Origin: Gibbula magus
Taxonomy: Eukaryota; Mollusca; Gastropoda; Trochida; Trochidae
Assembly: GCA_936450465.1 (NCBI GenBank)
Contig: OW388293.1
Span: 85,210,134 to 85,274,133 of the forward strand
Reading direction: 5' to 3'
Length of the DNA stretch: 64,000 nucleotides
Part shown: piece after piece, positions 25,481-37,757 of the stretch
Layout: the number at the start of each line of letters is the position of its first letter
Numbering within the stretch: position 1 is the first letter of the stretch
The notes under the pieces: generated by a model
Told to the model about the DNA's origin: nothing
What the model saw: the letters and a program-made list of their open reading frames with translations, nothing else
Database searches by the model: none
Translations under genes and position numbers: made by a program

Positions 25481-26487
25481 TGGAGCCGAGGCCCTACCCC
25501 ATCTACTCCATTATGTGTTGATCAGAGAGATAAACGGAAACTGATTCTAATAGAGAGAAGATCTTCAACCGGGATTTGCAGTCATATTATACATGTTATT
25601 CCTTGTGACTTTCAGTTGCATCATTCTATTTTCATCGTGTGCCATGAATGCTGAAGACATTTTGTTTACAATATTTCATTACTGTCAAGATTATTTGTGT
25701 CCCCCAAGGGAAATTTATGTTTACAATGTGTAATAACATTATTATGCAAACACTCGAATTACTTCAACAATTTACAACAATTGTGTTAAAGCTGTAGACA
25801 GGTCGTAGCTTCAATCCCATTTCTCATTGTCAGTGTATCACAGCAGTGTCAACAGCAGTGTATTTACAAGCAAGTGTCAAGGAGATCAATGTTAAAAGAG
25901 CAAAGGTTTTGATTATGTTTTGTTATTTACTCCGATTTCATTATTTTCAATTTCACTCCTCTCTGCATCTTTATTCCGTATCACGTATATTTTTATTCGT
26001 TATTCGACGTGTGCTAGTTATGGGTATACATGTAATTTTCCTTTTGCTTTTGAAGTGCACATACAGCTATTATTTCCAGACTGTCAAGTCAGAAACACTA
26101 CCCAAGCAGAGATTATATTGATTTTTGCTATTTACATTTGGTGTAAGTTCAACGTTATCGTTGAGGAGCTATTTGTTTCTGTGTTCGCTATCATAAGAAC
26201 ATCAGAGTGTATGCAACATTGCAGTTGTTCGTCAGGCGCTAATAAACAACACTTGTTGTCCTACAACGTATCAACTGAGCCACCTGTACCTCACTTACAA
26301 CACATGGCATTATTTACTTGTGTTATTGATTAAATGGCAAGTTACTTTCCGTCTGAATATTCTCACAATCCACGTGTTTCAGAATCCACAATAGTTTCAG
26401 TGCAATGATGCTATATGCGCGTCACATCTCAATTAATAAACAGGAATATAGAGCTCCTCAGACAACAACGTATAGGGAAATCTCTGC

Positions 26488-26790
26488 ATTTGATAATAAT
26501 AATAATAATGAGGAAACTTATATCACGCTGGACTCCACAACACAAAGGGCCGTGCTCAAAGCGATGTACACATTATTACCCTGGTGTAAGGACCAACCTC
26601 GTTCATTTTTCATTCTCAACTCCCTTGGGAGTATGCAACCTGGGCTACCAATTAAGGCGCCATAAGGTTATCTGTCACATTGCCTGCACTTCCAAACCAG
26701 GTACTCAATTGTACTGCTGAGTGAACAGAGGCATATTTCGAATAAAGTCCCTTGCCCAAGATGACACCATGAGCCTCTCAACTCATTTCT
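26488..26790 (-). mobile_element. SINE, minus orientation, copy N1
   Basis: Read on the minus strand, the order is TTGGGCAAGGGACTTTATTC, then GAGTACCTGGTTTGGAAGTG, GCAGGCAATGTGACAGA and an (ATT)n tail (26493-26508). By recall this matches the central domain of a deeply conserved invertebrate SINE type (Nin-like/MESC), which I cannot verify here. Sister copies lie at 44.88-45.32 kb. The head abuts a TA microsatellite. Confidence 0.6.
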
Positions 26791-26796
26791 ATATGC

Positions 26797-26897
<101 letters not shown>

Positions 26898-27090
26898 ATA
26901 TATATGTGTGTGTGAATGAACAAATGCTAATTCTCCAAACCCCAGAAAAACAGCAACTTTCTTCTCTGACCTTCATAACATTTGCAAATCAAATTTCAAT
27001 ATGCATTGCCTTCAGCTTGTACAAATGGATGGAATATATATGGTATATATATATTTGAAATAGGGTGTTTGTTCAAGTGTACGAGTAAGT

Positions 27091-27246
27091 ATATACTCAA
27101 ATGGTAGTTAAAATAATAACTAACACCGATTTCCTCCTACGTGTTTCATCTTTATCCTCTTGTTTCAACTTTATCCTTAGGATAAAGTTGAACATGTAGG
27201 AGGAAATCGCCGTTAGTTATTCTTTTTACTACCATTTGAATATATA
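27091..27246. repeat. Foldback element with about 70-bp arms
   Basis: The left arm begins ATATACTCAAATGGTAG and the right arm ends CTACCATTTGAATATAT. The inner portions match through GATTTCCTCCTACGTG and CTTTATCC around a four-base loop. It is a MITE-like hairpin. Confidence 0.75.
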
Positions 27247-27869
27247 TGTAGTTGTCAAGAAAATACATGTTTAAAATTCTTTTCACTTTGCCATCCATCT
27301 GAGATGGTTACTCTGGAACAATTTTCATGGGACACGAGAGTGCATAACTTATACAAATAAACCGATCCCATCTAAACAATAAAACCTTTCAATAATTTCA
27401 TGTATTGACCTTACTGAAGGGAATTCAGTTAACCAGTTAATGTTTGTGAATACTGGGCACATCGATTCTCATTGGAGAAGAATGACATTGACCTTTTACG
27501 CAGTTTTCTGAATTACTAATACCTATCCTTGAAAACAAGAATGTACGTTTTGAATTGGCAACATGAATGATACTGTCTAACAGCAATCGTTAATGCTGTT
27601 CTTTTATCGTTTATATTCTAGCCGTCGTTAATAAATAAGTGACATTACTGAAGAATGTTTATCATGACTTTATCAATAACACAGGTTGGCAAAATGGTAA
27701 CTTCCATATGTTAAGTACATGCACAATGTATCCATGGTTAATAGTTATGCGACATTTACCATAATAATTAATTTATGTTGCAAGATATGTTTGATCTAAA
27801 TCTACAGCTCACCACATGCCTGATAAGTTTAAGGTCGGGATGTACGAGCCTAATTAGCTGATAATCTTT

Positions 27870-28240
27870 CAGTCTGTGCCTAGTGCCTAGTCCAATGTAA
27901 ACGTTAGATCTGTAAAGAAAATTACATTTCAACGGTTGAATAGGTCACGTCAAATTACCCGCAAAATATACATCCTCAACAGACAACTTGAACATGATAA
28001 TGCAAGGCGTGAAATTGAAATTAATTAAATTGTTTAAAGAACAAAATCCGCCAAAACCTTACCTTTGAGGATTGATTACTTTAACGCCAGTTTGTTAATT
28101 AATTTTTCAGCTGCAGGGCGATCTCTGATACGCAGCGTATTTAATTAGTCTTCAGCTGCAGGGCGATCTCAGATACGCAGCGTATTTAATTAGTTTTCAG
28201 CTGCAGGGTGATACCAGCACAGTTGACATTGAGAAATGGA
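27870..28240. mobile_element. Isolated left arm of the long-inverted-repeat family
   Basis: This is homologous to the left arms at 23.66, 33.8 and 53.0 kb (GCCTAGTG, AGAAAATTACATTTC, AAGGCGTGAAATTGAAA, TTTAAAGAACAAAATC.GCC). No matching right arm was found before 32 kb. Later homology at 28.8 kb (the GGCGCC block) shows that part of the body survives. Confidence 0.55.
28096..28215. repeat. 45-bp tandem repeat, about 2.6 copies
   Basis: TTCAGCTGCAGGGCGATCTC recurs at 45-bp spacing (about 28107, 28152 and 28197) with near identity. The unit is single-copy at the equivalent place in the 23.9 and 34.07 kb arms, so the array is a local expansion. Confidence 0.8.
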
Positions 28241-28805
28241 TTTGTTGACATTCTCCCCTTTGTTAAGTGTAATAACGCTAACATTAATACGTAATACAAC
28301 CCAAAGAAATAAAAACAAAATCTGTATTCATCTGACGACAGAATGGAAGCATTCTATATATATATGTTGTATATATATATACAGTTATTTCTATGTAGTA
28401 ATTTCTGAGAAAATCCCTAAAATAAGGCGCCAAACAAGTATCATTACATCACAGGAAATATGTTCACCTTTGTCAAGGAAATGTATCAATGGCCATATAA
28501 TCTGTTTCATTACCTAACGACCTCATGCCACTTAGATTCAAATGACCCCTCAGAAGTTGTTTACCTTCACTACATTCGATAGTGGTCTAGAAGACGGATT
28601 TAAAATGGCATTTTTCAATAAAACGAGTTATTTGCCATTAAGCATTTGAAGTAAGTAAATTGATTGAAACGGCATCTCTATATTTATTCATGAAGAACCA
28701 AGAATCTCAAATATGCAATCTACTGATAAGAGACCATGTCCTTTGCAGGAGAAAATATAAAGAAAGATTTATTCATCAACATAAACTCGATTCAGCGAGT
28801 TTCTG

Positions 28806-28825
28806 TTGGCGCCGGTCTGGGTAAT
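28806..28825. repeat. GGCGCC block, copy 1 of 4
   Basis: The 20-mer TTGGCGCCGGTCTGGGTAAT also occurs, with one or two changes, at 43524, 54428 and 58448. Flanking homology extends on both sides. See the finding for the three competing readings. Confidence 0.75.
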
Positions 28826-29959
28826 GAGGCAGGGATAATTTGTAGATGATGAGGCCTCGTATTTTGTCTTTTGTATTTTGGTATTTGCATTTGACATTTG
28901 TAACATTTCGAAGAAATGTAGAATGTTGCAAGAATGCTGTATGACACGTTTAACATAATCAAAACTGCATTCATGCTAATGAATCATTTTGTGAATGACA
29001 TATATTCCAGTATTTTATGTAAATCCTGCTTTAATGTGTTTTATCTACAGAATTTATAGCAAATCATAAATTCCATCCTATATATAATATAAGACATCCA
29101 ATGGCTATACTTTGGCATGTAGATCAACTCTTAGGGTGAACTTAGGAAGGGCAATATTTTAAATACTTGTGGAATGTGATTTGAGATTTGATGTTATTTT
29201 TCATAATAGTTCACACAAACATCCAATTCTGACTGAATTTCTCTACACAAAGTTGAACAGCCCTTGTATAGATTTGATTCCGAAGTCTCTTTATTCAGAT
29301 GTGAACTGATCAACCAATGCGCTACATCAAGTCCACATTATACATGGGAAAAGTCAATCAATACTGACATTGAAAGTTTGAATGTTTTCAAGTCTTGGTC
29401 GTGAGAGTACAAGACAATTCTGTAAACATCTGTATTTATTAACAAAAAAAGGCAATAACAATAAATAAATTTCTGTTTCACAAATGATAACAGTTCGCAA
29501 ACTGTCAAAAAGTTCTCCACTCTCAATAATTAAATGTACACATTATTGACTAATGCAACATACTCACATTCAGAATTATACATCATGGATTACATATAAT
29601 TGTATGAATTCAGAATTCATCATTTCCTATTACTAAGCTTCTGTAACGTGTTGTGACCCAATAATGTTTTCACCATGCTCGCTAAAGTATGTTACAGAAG
29701 TTACATAATATAGATATATAATCTATTACATATTACACAGCTCTTCAATATAAGTGTGTCAACAAGCATATGTCAGTGCAGTCTTGATTTGTACAGTAGT
29801 GCATTTTCATAAAATATCCCATTGTTTCACAAGAGGACAGTATTTCATCTCGATAGATTATTTTGATAGTCTGACATCAGTTCATCACAAGTACTCTCAG
29901 AATTAGCGCGCCATCTTTCCAAGAGCGAATATTTGAATCACATAATTCTGTCCCAAGAA

Positions 29960-29984
29960 ATGCCAGATGCAACTGAAATGTCTT
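29960..29984 (+). CDS. Candidate short first coding exon (copy 2)
   Basis: This is a diverged copy of 13661-13685. The ATG, eight-codon frame (MPDATEMS) and T|GTAAGT donor are kept. See copy 1 for caveats. Confidence 0.15.
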
Positions 29985-30311
29985 GTAAGTAATGCAATAC
30001 CTAATGTCGAGAGTGACGGCGAACTCTTATAAATAGCTTTCAAACACGGTAGTAGATGATATAGCATCTTCACAACGTCACAGGCGTAATGAAAAGATTT
30101 CCAAATCTTCTCCTTCCGCCCTTGACCTCAACCCTCGCATTTTCAGTTCTAAGATTTTAACGTACTGCAGGCTAATCGGATAAGCCAATCAGAAGACAGT
30201 TGTATTGCCTCTGTGACAGTGTCGATCGTCACTTATTTTGAATTGGTTCCGAATGTAAACGGCAATTTCATTGGCTGTATGTTAGCAGATGGTAAGGGAT
30301 GTAACTCGTGA

Positions 30312-30401
30312 TCACGATAGGTGTCGCCGATTCGTTTCACCACTTCTGGCTAGGTTGAAGGCGAGGTAAACAATGGAGAGATCTCGATACATGTCACCTT
30401 G
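30312..30401 (-). CDS. Candidate terminal exon, product unknown
   Basis: On the minus strand the acceptor ATCATCTTCCCACAG precedes 29 codons and a stop. The peptide begins QGDMYRDLSIVYLAFNLARS and ends in a basic GETNRRHLS. The exon is GC-richer than its surroundings and no copy exists in the window. It is short, so chance is a real alternative. Confidence 0.22.
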   Translation of the reverse strand, partial: QGDMYRDLSIVYLAFNLARSGETNRRHLS

Positions 30402-30499
30402 CTGTGGGAAGATGATGATATAGATGTGTATAAGGAAATAGTTATTAATGAATGTTGCTGTTAGAATGTATGTCACTTGTAACATACTTTCCAATGTTT

Positions 30500-32190
30500 G
30501 AGTTGAAGTTCATACAAGAACATGGTAATGAATTGAAATTCAATTGTAATAGCTAATCATTTGAGGTGAGATGGGTTGGGATTTAATGCCACTTTCAAGA
30601 GAAATGCACTTACATTATGGCTACTAGCCATGTGGCTATGCATTGCGATGAAAACCTGCGAGCTGAAATTGTGATTATTGTTATTGTCAGTCTATTTCCA
30701 GGTCGATTGTCGCCATCCTTCTATTTGCATATATGATAAGCATTGTTCTGTGGATATAAACAACGCCGTGTCTCCATTTTTTGGAACCATGGTATAGGAC
30801 CGGATTGACCTGTTCTCCTGGCACCTGTGCTGACATTACAGATCGTGTAGGATTCAAAGCTCAGGATATAAAGCGGAAAACGTCTTTTGACAAATTGCCC
30901 GAACCTACCCTTTGACTTTAGACCCTTTAATCACAGCTATAAGAAAGAGGGAACTGCATGTAGCGGATAATGATTACAAACTGACTTTGTTACATTTATT
31001 TTGTGATTCTGATTGGTCGACAGCTCTCAAAAACATGCAACCATTTCTGATGAACGAAGATTCATACCTTGTGACTTGTGACTTCACAGTCCATCGGTTT
31101 ATGCTAACCTTTATATTCATGTTTGAAATAACATAACAACTGATACTGATCAAACGAATCGTGTCTTTATTGTGTTTAAAAATCAAATAAATGGTAGATC
31201 AGTTGCGCCACTCGTGAACAAGTACATTTCTACTTCACTCGATGAGATATACATGGTATTCGACATGAAATTTCAAATATCCTCTATGTATTAATGTGAT
31301 GGCTGTAGTGATGTATTCCATGAAAACTAGTGAGTAAATTTAATTTACAGCTGTCACAGAAATTACAATTCTGTTGACAAAAATGCATTTTGGGAATTGT
31401 TGTTTTGCCACTATTTACATTTGTCTTTGACGAATGATTTGAACGTTTCAGCGTATCAGTGGTTTCCACATATATAACATCAGGCAGCTGTCATCCTCAT
31501 ATCTTATTGATATTTTATCAAAACCTATTTTTCAGACATGTGTCCTATTTTTTTAATATTATATATGTGGATGGAATACTTTATCAGTTTGTTTCCTAAT
31601 TAAACTATGAACGAATAATACTAATCCTAATAGTTTAAGAGTAAACGGAGTACAACAGAAGTGATGTAGTGCATCAGCTGTTGTTACAATCTCCCAGAGA
31701 ATCACTGGGTAAATAAACAGTATTCCTGGCAGGCATTGGAGAAAGATACACATCCAAAATCCCTTTTTTTCAAAGAACATTTACTTAGAGGCAAACGTTT
31801 ATGTCATCGATCATGAACACGTTTTCAAAGGATTCCAAGCCCCATTTATTTTAACTGGAAGGTTCGAATACAATGTTTACAATGGTCTGCATATTATCAT
31901 TTTACCCATGTTTTCGGTATTGATGATTACTGGCAACTGTATTAAAATCAGCAACAATGAAATGTGTGATAAATATTTTCTCATTTTCTTGGGCATTGAA
32001 TTCGTATTGTTGAATTCAATGTATGTCAGGTGTCTATCGTTGTCTTATTGCGGAAATCAAACTGCTTATTAATAGTAGAAACTGACTTTGACTAAAATGG
32101 AAGAGTGTTTTCAAAACTGTATAATCTCTCAAATCTTGCTCACTATGTGTAAAGTGCTAAGTTCAGTATCTGATGAAAGTTGCTTGATCA
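30500..32190. other. Gene-free stretch
   Basis: No supportable gene, hairpin or repeat beyond short A+T-rich runs. Short open frames near 30912, 31284 and 31559 lack splice context. Confidence 0.4.
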
Positions 32191-32194
32191 GCAT

Positions 32195-32530
32195 TTATTA
32201 TCACACTTTCGTAATTGAAAAGCAAAGGGTAATGTTCATACATGTATTCAGATAAAGAATAATTTGATCACACTGATGTATTCCCTCCATGTATAACGTA
32301 ATCAATCCTTTTGCTTTCTAAGTTTCAATTTGTCAGGGCCTGACATTTTCTTGACATTGGTGATTGTAGAACTCCTTTCCGAACTCATCTGTAAACGTGG
32401 GCATGTGCTGAAAGAGTATCTAATCTATCCTGTTTGCAGGGTAAATAACGTCTAAGATTAATATCCTGAAACAAACAGGTTGGCATACATTTGATAAATG
32501 GCAAAACATAACCAACAACATTAGTTTAAA
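32195..32530. repeat. Local duplication, copy B-left (three copies)
   Basis: Homologous to about 49745-50065 and 51530-51750. All share TCAGGGCCTGACATTTT or a near variant, CAGCATGTGCTGAA-like sequence, and GATTAATATCCTGAAACAAA. In the 32 and 51 kb copies this segment lies about 1.5 kb upstream of a long-inverted-repeat element. Confidence 0.65.
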
Positions 32531-32826
32531 AATGAACTCGAAAATCAATATACAATTGTAATGAGCTGCACCTGTGGGACTGATCACTTGCACTGATGAG
32601 TTTTGTATCACATTAGTTTTTCATGTGTTATGTTGTCGACTTTGAGACAATCAAATCAGTCAAAACGTCAATCTTGTTGTGTGTGTTTCATCAATTCATC
32701 AAAAGGTTTTGGACTACAAATTAAGATTGTTTTTGTGACTAGTATATAGATTGTTATTATTGGATAAAACGCAAAAATAATGTATTTGAAGACAGGCAGG
32801 ACACTTATGTCATAGAGGATATTTGA

Positions 32827-32965
32827 CTTTTCTTGACAAATACCATGATTATCTCATCGAGTGAGTTAGAAAGTTTATATTATCACGAGTGGCGCATTCA
32901 CGAGTGATAATATTTACAGTTTCTACCTCACGAGATGTGTTACACATGGTATTTGTCAAGAAAAG
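32827..32965. repeat. Palindromic foldback element
   Basis: CTTTTCTTGACAAATACCAT at the left has its reverse complement at the right end (to 32965). The stems continue through CGAGTGAG and TTATCACGAGTG to a central GCGCATT. Arms are about 65 bp, near perfect. Confidence 0.8.
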
Positions 32966-33048
32966 AAAAGTTTTCTATTCTATTTATTTATGCCCCAATC
33001 CTTGCATATTCACCGAAATCGACTTGCATTTACGCCCCAGCAACAATG

Positions 33049-33096
33049 TGACGTCATGCACGTGTCATGACGTCGGAGCATTGTTTTATGACGTCA
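33049..33096. promoter_or_regulatory. Cluster of three CRE-like sites
   Basis: TGACGTCA lies at 33049-33056 and 33089-33096, with TGACGTC at 33068-33074 between them, all within 48 bp. They sit just right of the palindrome at 32.83-32.97 kb. These match the binding site of CREB/ATF factors; function here is inferred. Confidence 0.45.
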
Positions 33097-33729
33097 GGTC
33101 ATTGTTATATCAGTCACTAGTGATTGATAACACGTTCCATTGCTATTTTCACTTGTGACTGATAACACGTTTATTTTCATTGATAGATCCCGGTATTTTA
33201 GCTGCAATCATATAATAAAAATGTGTATTACACCCATGAGTAACTGCTCCTATGTAAATACATTGTTCATGTCTGTACGCATTGTAAGCAATGAGTAATA
33301 ATGAAATAATTTGTTAGGCCCTTTTTCTTTAAATATGAACATGATTTTTGCTGATTTTTATTTTTAGTAAAATGATTTGAACATAGGAAATACCAAGAAC
33401 CCTTGACTGTCGACTTCTTAAATGTGTAATTATTAATTACCAACGGCGTAAGACTTAATAGTTTATTTGTTTAGAGCTTTCATCGGTTTTATTTATATTT
33501 TCAATATTAATAATGTTTACTCCTGTTCAATCAGAATTAGTTTAATGTTTATCAGACAACTAGTTTAAATATATTGCCATCGAACAATTATGTGTACATA
33601 TACAGTTTGTAAAGACATAATATGTGAGTTATATCCCTCTGAAGTAAAACATGGTGTTACATTTGCTTAAGGTCATCTCAATACGTAAACTCACCAATTG
33701 ACTGTTTACTTTAACTCGGGACCCAACTG

Positions 33730-35700
33730 GTTGATGAATTCACAAATAGGAGCTAAAATCAATATAAGCCCAATGCAATGTTATGTGATATACAATTAAT
33801 GTTATTGGTGTGACAACCCATGGCTAGTGTTTTACGAAGCCCACCAGCTAAATGTACACTTCAGAGCCAAAGAGAAAATTACATTTCTACACATGACTAG
33901 TACATGTCACATAACAAGCAAAATATACGTCCTCAGCGGACAACTTCAACAAGACACTTGGAGGCGTGAAAATGAAAATAATTAAGTTGGTTAAAGAACA
34001 AAATCTGCCAAACACTTGCTCTGTGAGCATTGATTTCTTGAGCGCCGGTTTGTGGATTGCATTGTTTAGCTGCAGGGCGATCACTGTTACACAGCGCATT
34101 CGACGTTGGGGGTGACTTTGATAACAACAAAAATGTGTTAAAGACTCTTTGAAGTTACATAAAAAGGGTGGACATATTTAGATTGTTAGTTTACCATTGT
34201 TCACCTGCAGGGTGGTCATTGACATCGAGTGGATGGTTTGTTGACAAGAAAAATGTTCATTAGAGTGTCTTTGACGGACATTATTTTTTGGAAAACGCGT
34301 TTTATATAAAAATGTATTACACCCTGTGATGAGATATTCAGCCTGTATTACATGGGCATGTATATGAAGGAGGAACTATATATGGTTCTCGGTTTGAACA
34401 AATTAATAATTTATTCAAAAGCATCATTTCGTTTCTACTGTCATACTAGTACTAATATCAGTAACATAAACCATCTAGTAAACAAGAAAAATAAGGTCCG
34501 TCAACTGACATGACATTCAGTGGCGAGAGTAGGTGAATATAACAAACAATTATGATATACCATTTGGTAGCTACAGCATGTTCTAGCGACTTAATCAAAA
34601 GTCTTGGTAAATGTGATGGCAGTTTCAGTATCAGTAAAGTTTATATTTAGGCATTGTTGTAATTTCCCAAAAGGGATTTGATAAACATAAACAGTTATAT
34701 GACCTTGGCTGACAACCACCTGCGGGTATTTCTAGATGAACAATTTCGGAAATACTCAATTATAAATGGATATGAAATGAGTTTCGTTGTTTGTCTAGTT
34801 CCTGTTTACTTACAATATGTTCCAAATGTTGATTAAACTATTTTATCCGAACTATGCCTTTTGTTAAATGCATCCCAATAAAAAAATAGTACCCTTTTAT
34901 CGGCCAAAATTCCCAAAATATGCACACTTCATTTAGAGAAAGATTTACCAAACCTCCAGCAGTGTTCGCATATAAGTTGCCATGGCAACTTGGCATTTTA
35001 CATTAACTATTGATTTTACGGTAAAACTTAAGGACTTAAAACATGGTAAGTAATTGCTAGTTTACAATACAACACACGCTTTAGTAAGATAGGTTATCAG
35101 GTGAACTGTACTGATACTTAAACTGCCATCATGTTTTACTAAGACTTTCGACATCATGGCACTGTTACATCAACGATTTCATTACATCATAGCATTGTGA
35201 ATCATTAATTGTTTGTGATGTTATACACTGTTGCCTTCATCCTGCCATTGTATGAACAATGCTAAAACACACTAAGTAACACACATTCACCAGAGCCCTG
35301 TCATGTACAGCAACAGTGTCATCAACATTGCATTGTTTAAACAAGTGTCAGACAATTCAATGGTAGAAGAGCAAAGGTTTAACAAATTTCGTTCTTTACT
35401 CAGTTTTCATTATTGCCCATTTCACGCCTCTCAGAATCCTTAGCAACTATTGCGTTAAGAACGGATAGTTTGTTCGTTATTTGACGTGTACTAGTCATGT
35501 GTATAAATGTAATTATCTTTTAGGTGATGAAGTGAACATTTAACTGGCGGACTTGTAAAAACACCAGGCACATTTTCTCATGCCAATTAAAGTCATTTTG
35601 AGTATTTTCTAGGCTGTCAAATGTACGCAGTGGTGTGAAATCATATTAATTTTTTCTCTTTAGATCTGGTCAAAACTGAAGTAATTGGTTTAGGCCTGTT
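33730..35700. mobile_element. Long-inverted-repeat element, copy B
   Basis: The left arm (about 33740-34100) and right arm (about 35340-35690) pair as reverse complements. The left contains ACCAGCTAAATGTACACTTC and ATGACTAGTACATGTCACAT; the right, reversed, gives GCCAGTTAAATGTTCACTTC and ATGACTAGTACACGTCA. Outer pairing continues to AGGAGCTAAAATCAATATA. The body is shorter than in A and C and lacks the GGCGCC block. No transposase frame is seen. Confidence 0.6.
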
Positions 35701-36050
35701 CACACTGGGACGAATTTGATAAAAGATGAAAAAAAAAACAAATTTGAAAATGTTCAATTCGCACAGAATCGTCAACAGTCGCATCTTAAACATTCGTTTA
35801 GTCACTGGTGGAGATTTCTCTTCTCTTCGTTAAATTGGGACAGCGAGCAAAATATTTGGCATGTGACTTTCGTGGTACATTTGTGTCTATCCAGAGGCCA
35901 TCTTGTGATTCATATTCATCATCCTATTGCCTTTGTCTGTCCAGGTACATTTTCACACGCCAATGATGACTTTGTGTATTTTCTTTGATGTACATTGTTT
36001 GAACAAACAGTTGTTTGCAATTATTATATGTTCCCTCTTTGGATCTGGTA
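35565..36050. repeat. Local tandem duplication, period about 376 bp
   Basis: CCAGGCACATTTTCTCATGC at about 35562 recurs as CCAGGTACATTTTCACACGC at about 35940. The homology continues through TGTATTTTCT and a later TTTGGATCTGGT. A stretch beginning GTTCACACTGGGACGAATTT lies between and may be a mobile insert. Confidence 0.45.
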
Positions 36051-36500
36051 TTAACAAAAGTAATCGCTCACAGTATGTTCTTTGATCATATGATGCTTGT
36101 TCATATGATGCAATAACTGATCATTATAATTGTCTTTACTTGAGATGATATGTATTTCAGCAAATGTTGACAAACTTTGCCTTTAAAAACTAGACATTTT
36201 GTTGGAAACTTCATGATACAAGTACCCTGTGCCAGAAAATGAACACACTTTCCACAAGGGGAAAAATGGATATATGAACTTTCAACACAACTACTATCAA
36301 GTGATAACAGAAATTCGCAGAACAGACTCGATGGAAAAGACACACGAGTTGCCATAACCGCTTTGCAATTGAAACCAACGCTTGGAATGAACCTGTAAAC
36401 TAATAGACCTAAGTAATCAGCCCCCAAATAAATGAGACTATACATGCATTATATATCTCAAGGCCCATTTAACACTCTTTGAACTTAGTCTTTTTTTCAG

Positions 36501-36627
36501 GGAGAACATCCCTGAGAAACGGAGCAGGGCATTACAAATCCTATCGAGAGGGCCTTCCACTGGATATTTCCCCGCTGGGAGGGCCTTGTACAGTGTTATG
36601 CCCTTCCAGCAGGGTATTATACAGTAG
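36501..36627 (+). CDS. Candidate terminal exon, product unknown
   Basis: The acceptor TAGTCTTTTTTTCAG is followed by one carried nt, 41 codons and a stop. The peptide starts ENIPEKRSRALQILSRGPST and continues with GYFPAGRALYSVMPFQQG. GC content is well above the flanks. The same DNA forms an imperfect inverted repeat (36524-36653, GCAGGGCATTACAAATCCTAT against AAATAGGATTCCCTGC), so a mobile-element origin competes with an exon. Confidence 0.25.
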
Positions 36628-36762
36628 AAGGCCTTTTAAATAGGATTCCCTGCACCAACACAGTGCGCTTTAGTTTACTTAGATCACCTGTAGACCTACT
36701 GTAGTTAAAACATTAGACAATTGCACTCACATTAGTCTTGTTTTTCGGTATATAAAATAGAT

Positions 36763-36898
36763 AACACCCTCATCCTCGGGCGATCTAGCAAAAAGAGCCC
36801 TTTGCCAACGGGCAGACTCTCGGGCGATGACGCGCCCTGGGTTTTCTGCGGTAGGGCAAGAGCCTCTCTTTGCTAGCAAACCCTCGTATTCAGGTGTT
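36763..36898. repeat. Imperfect inverted repeat
   Basis: AACACCCTCATCCTCGGGCG with CTAGCAAAAAGAG at the left pairs with CTCTTTGCTAGCAAACCCTC and AGGTGTT at the right. Arms are about 45 bp with mismatches, and the centre is GC rich. Confidence 0.5.
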
Positions 36899-37055
36899 TT
36901 CCATTACTTAAACTAATTTGGCAACCTTTCTGTGACGTATAAATCGACCAGTGACTGCCCCTTGAGACGTCCCGCTGGCCCAGCTGAAATGGCAAAGTCT
37001 TCTTTTGACCTTTGAATGAAGAATCAATTTGTAGGAAATGACACCGAGGGGTCAA
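36873..37055 (-). CDS. Candidate terminal exon, product unknown
   Basis: On the minus strand the frame opens exactly after an acceptor, CTCCTTGGCTTGTAG, and runs 60 codons to a stop. The peptide begins LTPRCHFLQIDSSFKGQKK and contains GQRDVSRGSHWSIYTSQKG and three cysteines. Balanced composition and higher GC favour coding. The 3' end overlaps the inverted repeat at 36.76-36.90 kb, so a captured or repeat-derived exon is possible. Confidence 0.3.
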   Translation of the reverse strand: MTPRCHFLQIDSSFKGQKKTLPFQLGQRDVSRGSHWSIYTSQKGCQISLSNGKHLNTRVC

Positions 37056-37578
37056 CTACAAGCCAAGGAGGGTCGAAGAGCCATAAGTCTGTCTGCTGGG
37101 AAATTGTTGTTTGACTGTCCATCCGCCCAAATCTATACGGATTCTGCAACTTTCAGGAATATGACGACTGACGTCTGTCCATATGCGTACTTTTGAAATA
37201 GGAATATTTTAATTAAATAGTGAGTCATATAAACGCCGTTATATCTTTCAAGTACATCGTTTATCGCATTCTAATGCTATTAATGTTTGCATTTGGCTAA
37301 ATACTGTCATATGAACTCGCCATCATTTCAAATGTTAAAAGTGTGAAACTATTTTTTAAGAAAACCGAGTGCTTAACATCTTAACGAAATTAATATAAAT
37401 TGTGCCGCAAAAATGTCTATGATATTGTCATCATTTAAGACAATTCAAAGTTGTATCAGAAAATCATTTCAAGAAATACAAAATAAGAATAAGAGTTCCG
37501 TTTTGGTTTGAGTATATGAAGTTGAATATGCACAGCAGCCGTGATTTATCTGCTGCACGTCCCCTAGGTGACCAGCTT

Positions 37579-37757
37579 GTCAAGTCTGTGGTTGGTTTAT
37601 TATAGCTTACTGATACATCCCCAGGGTTAGTCCGATAAGTGAGACATTAGTGCTGTAATCCTGGAGATTGAGTTGCAGACATTTGACATGAAGTTATTAA
37701 ACTATTCAAAATCACACCATACCCACAGTCATCCCTTTTACTATTTAGGGAATTCAA
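37579..37757. repeat. 179-bp high-identity repeat, copy 1
   Basis: This matches 56385-56563 with only about six differences by eye, far closer than any other pair in the window. It starts GTCAAGTCTGTGGTTGGTTT and ends GGGAATTCAAA. No tRNA promoter boxes, poly(A) tail or target duplication were recognised. Confidence 0.8.

Larger units (their letters stand above)
23660..26130. mobile_element. Long-inverted-repeat element, copy A
   Basis: The left arm (about 23665-23960) contains CATGACAAGTACATGTCACA and AGGCGTGAAATTGAAAATAA. The right arm (about 25800-26110) holds the reverse complement of the same series, diverged. The internal part matches copy C in order at about 25330-25450. The size is about 2.45 kb. 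No transposase is visible, so it is either non-autonomous or a foldback-type element. Confidence 0.5.

Noticed and set aside
25920..26333. 137-codon plus-strand frame, the longest in the window
   Set aside because: It runs through the right arm of long-inverted-repeat copy A; copies B and C have indels that break the frame.
35716..35988. 90-codon plus-strand frame
   Set aside because: It lies across a local tandem duplication and a possible mobile insert; the frame is not kept in the duplicate.
36101..36445. 114-codon minus-strand frame with many cysteines
   Set aside because: Cysteines are irregular, there is no splice or start support, and the base composition is like the surroundings.
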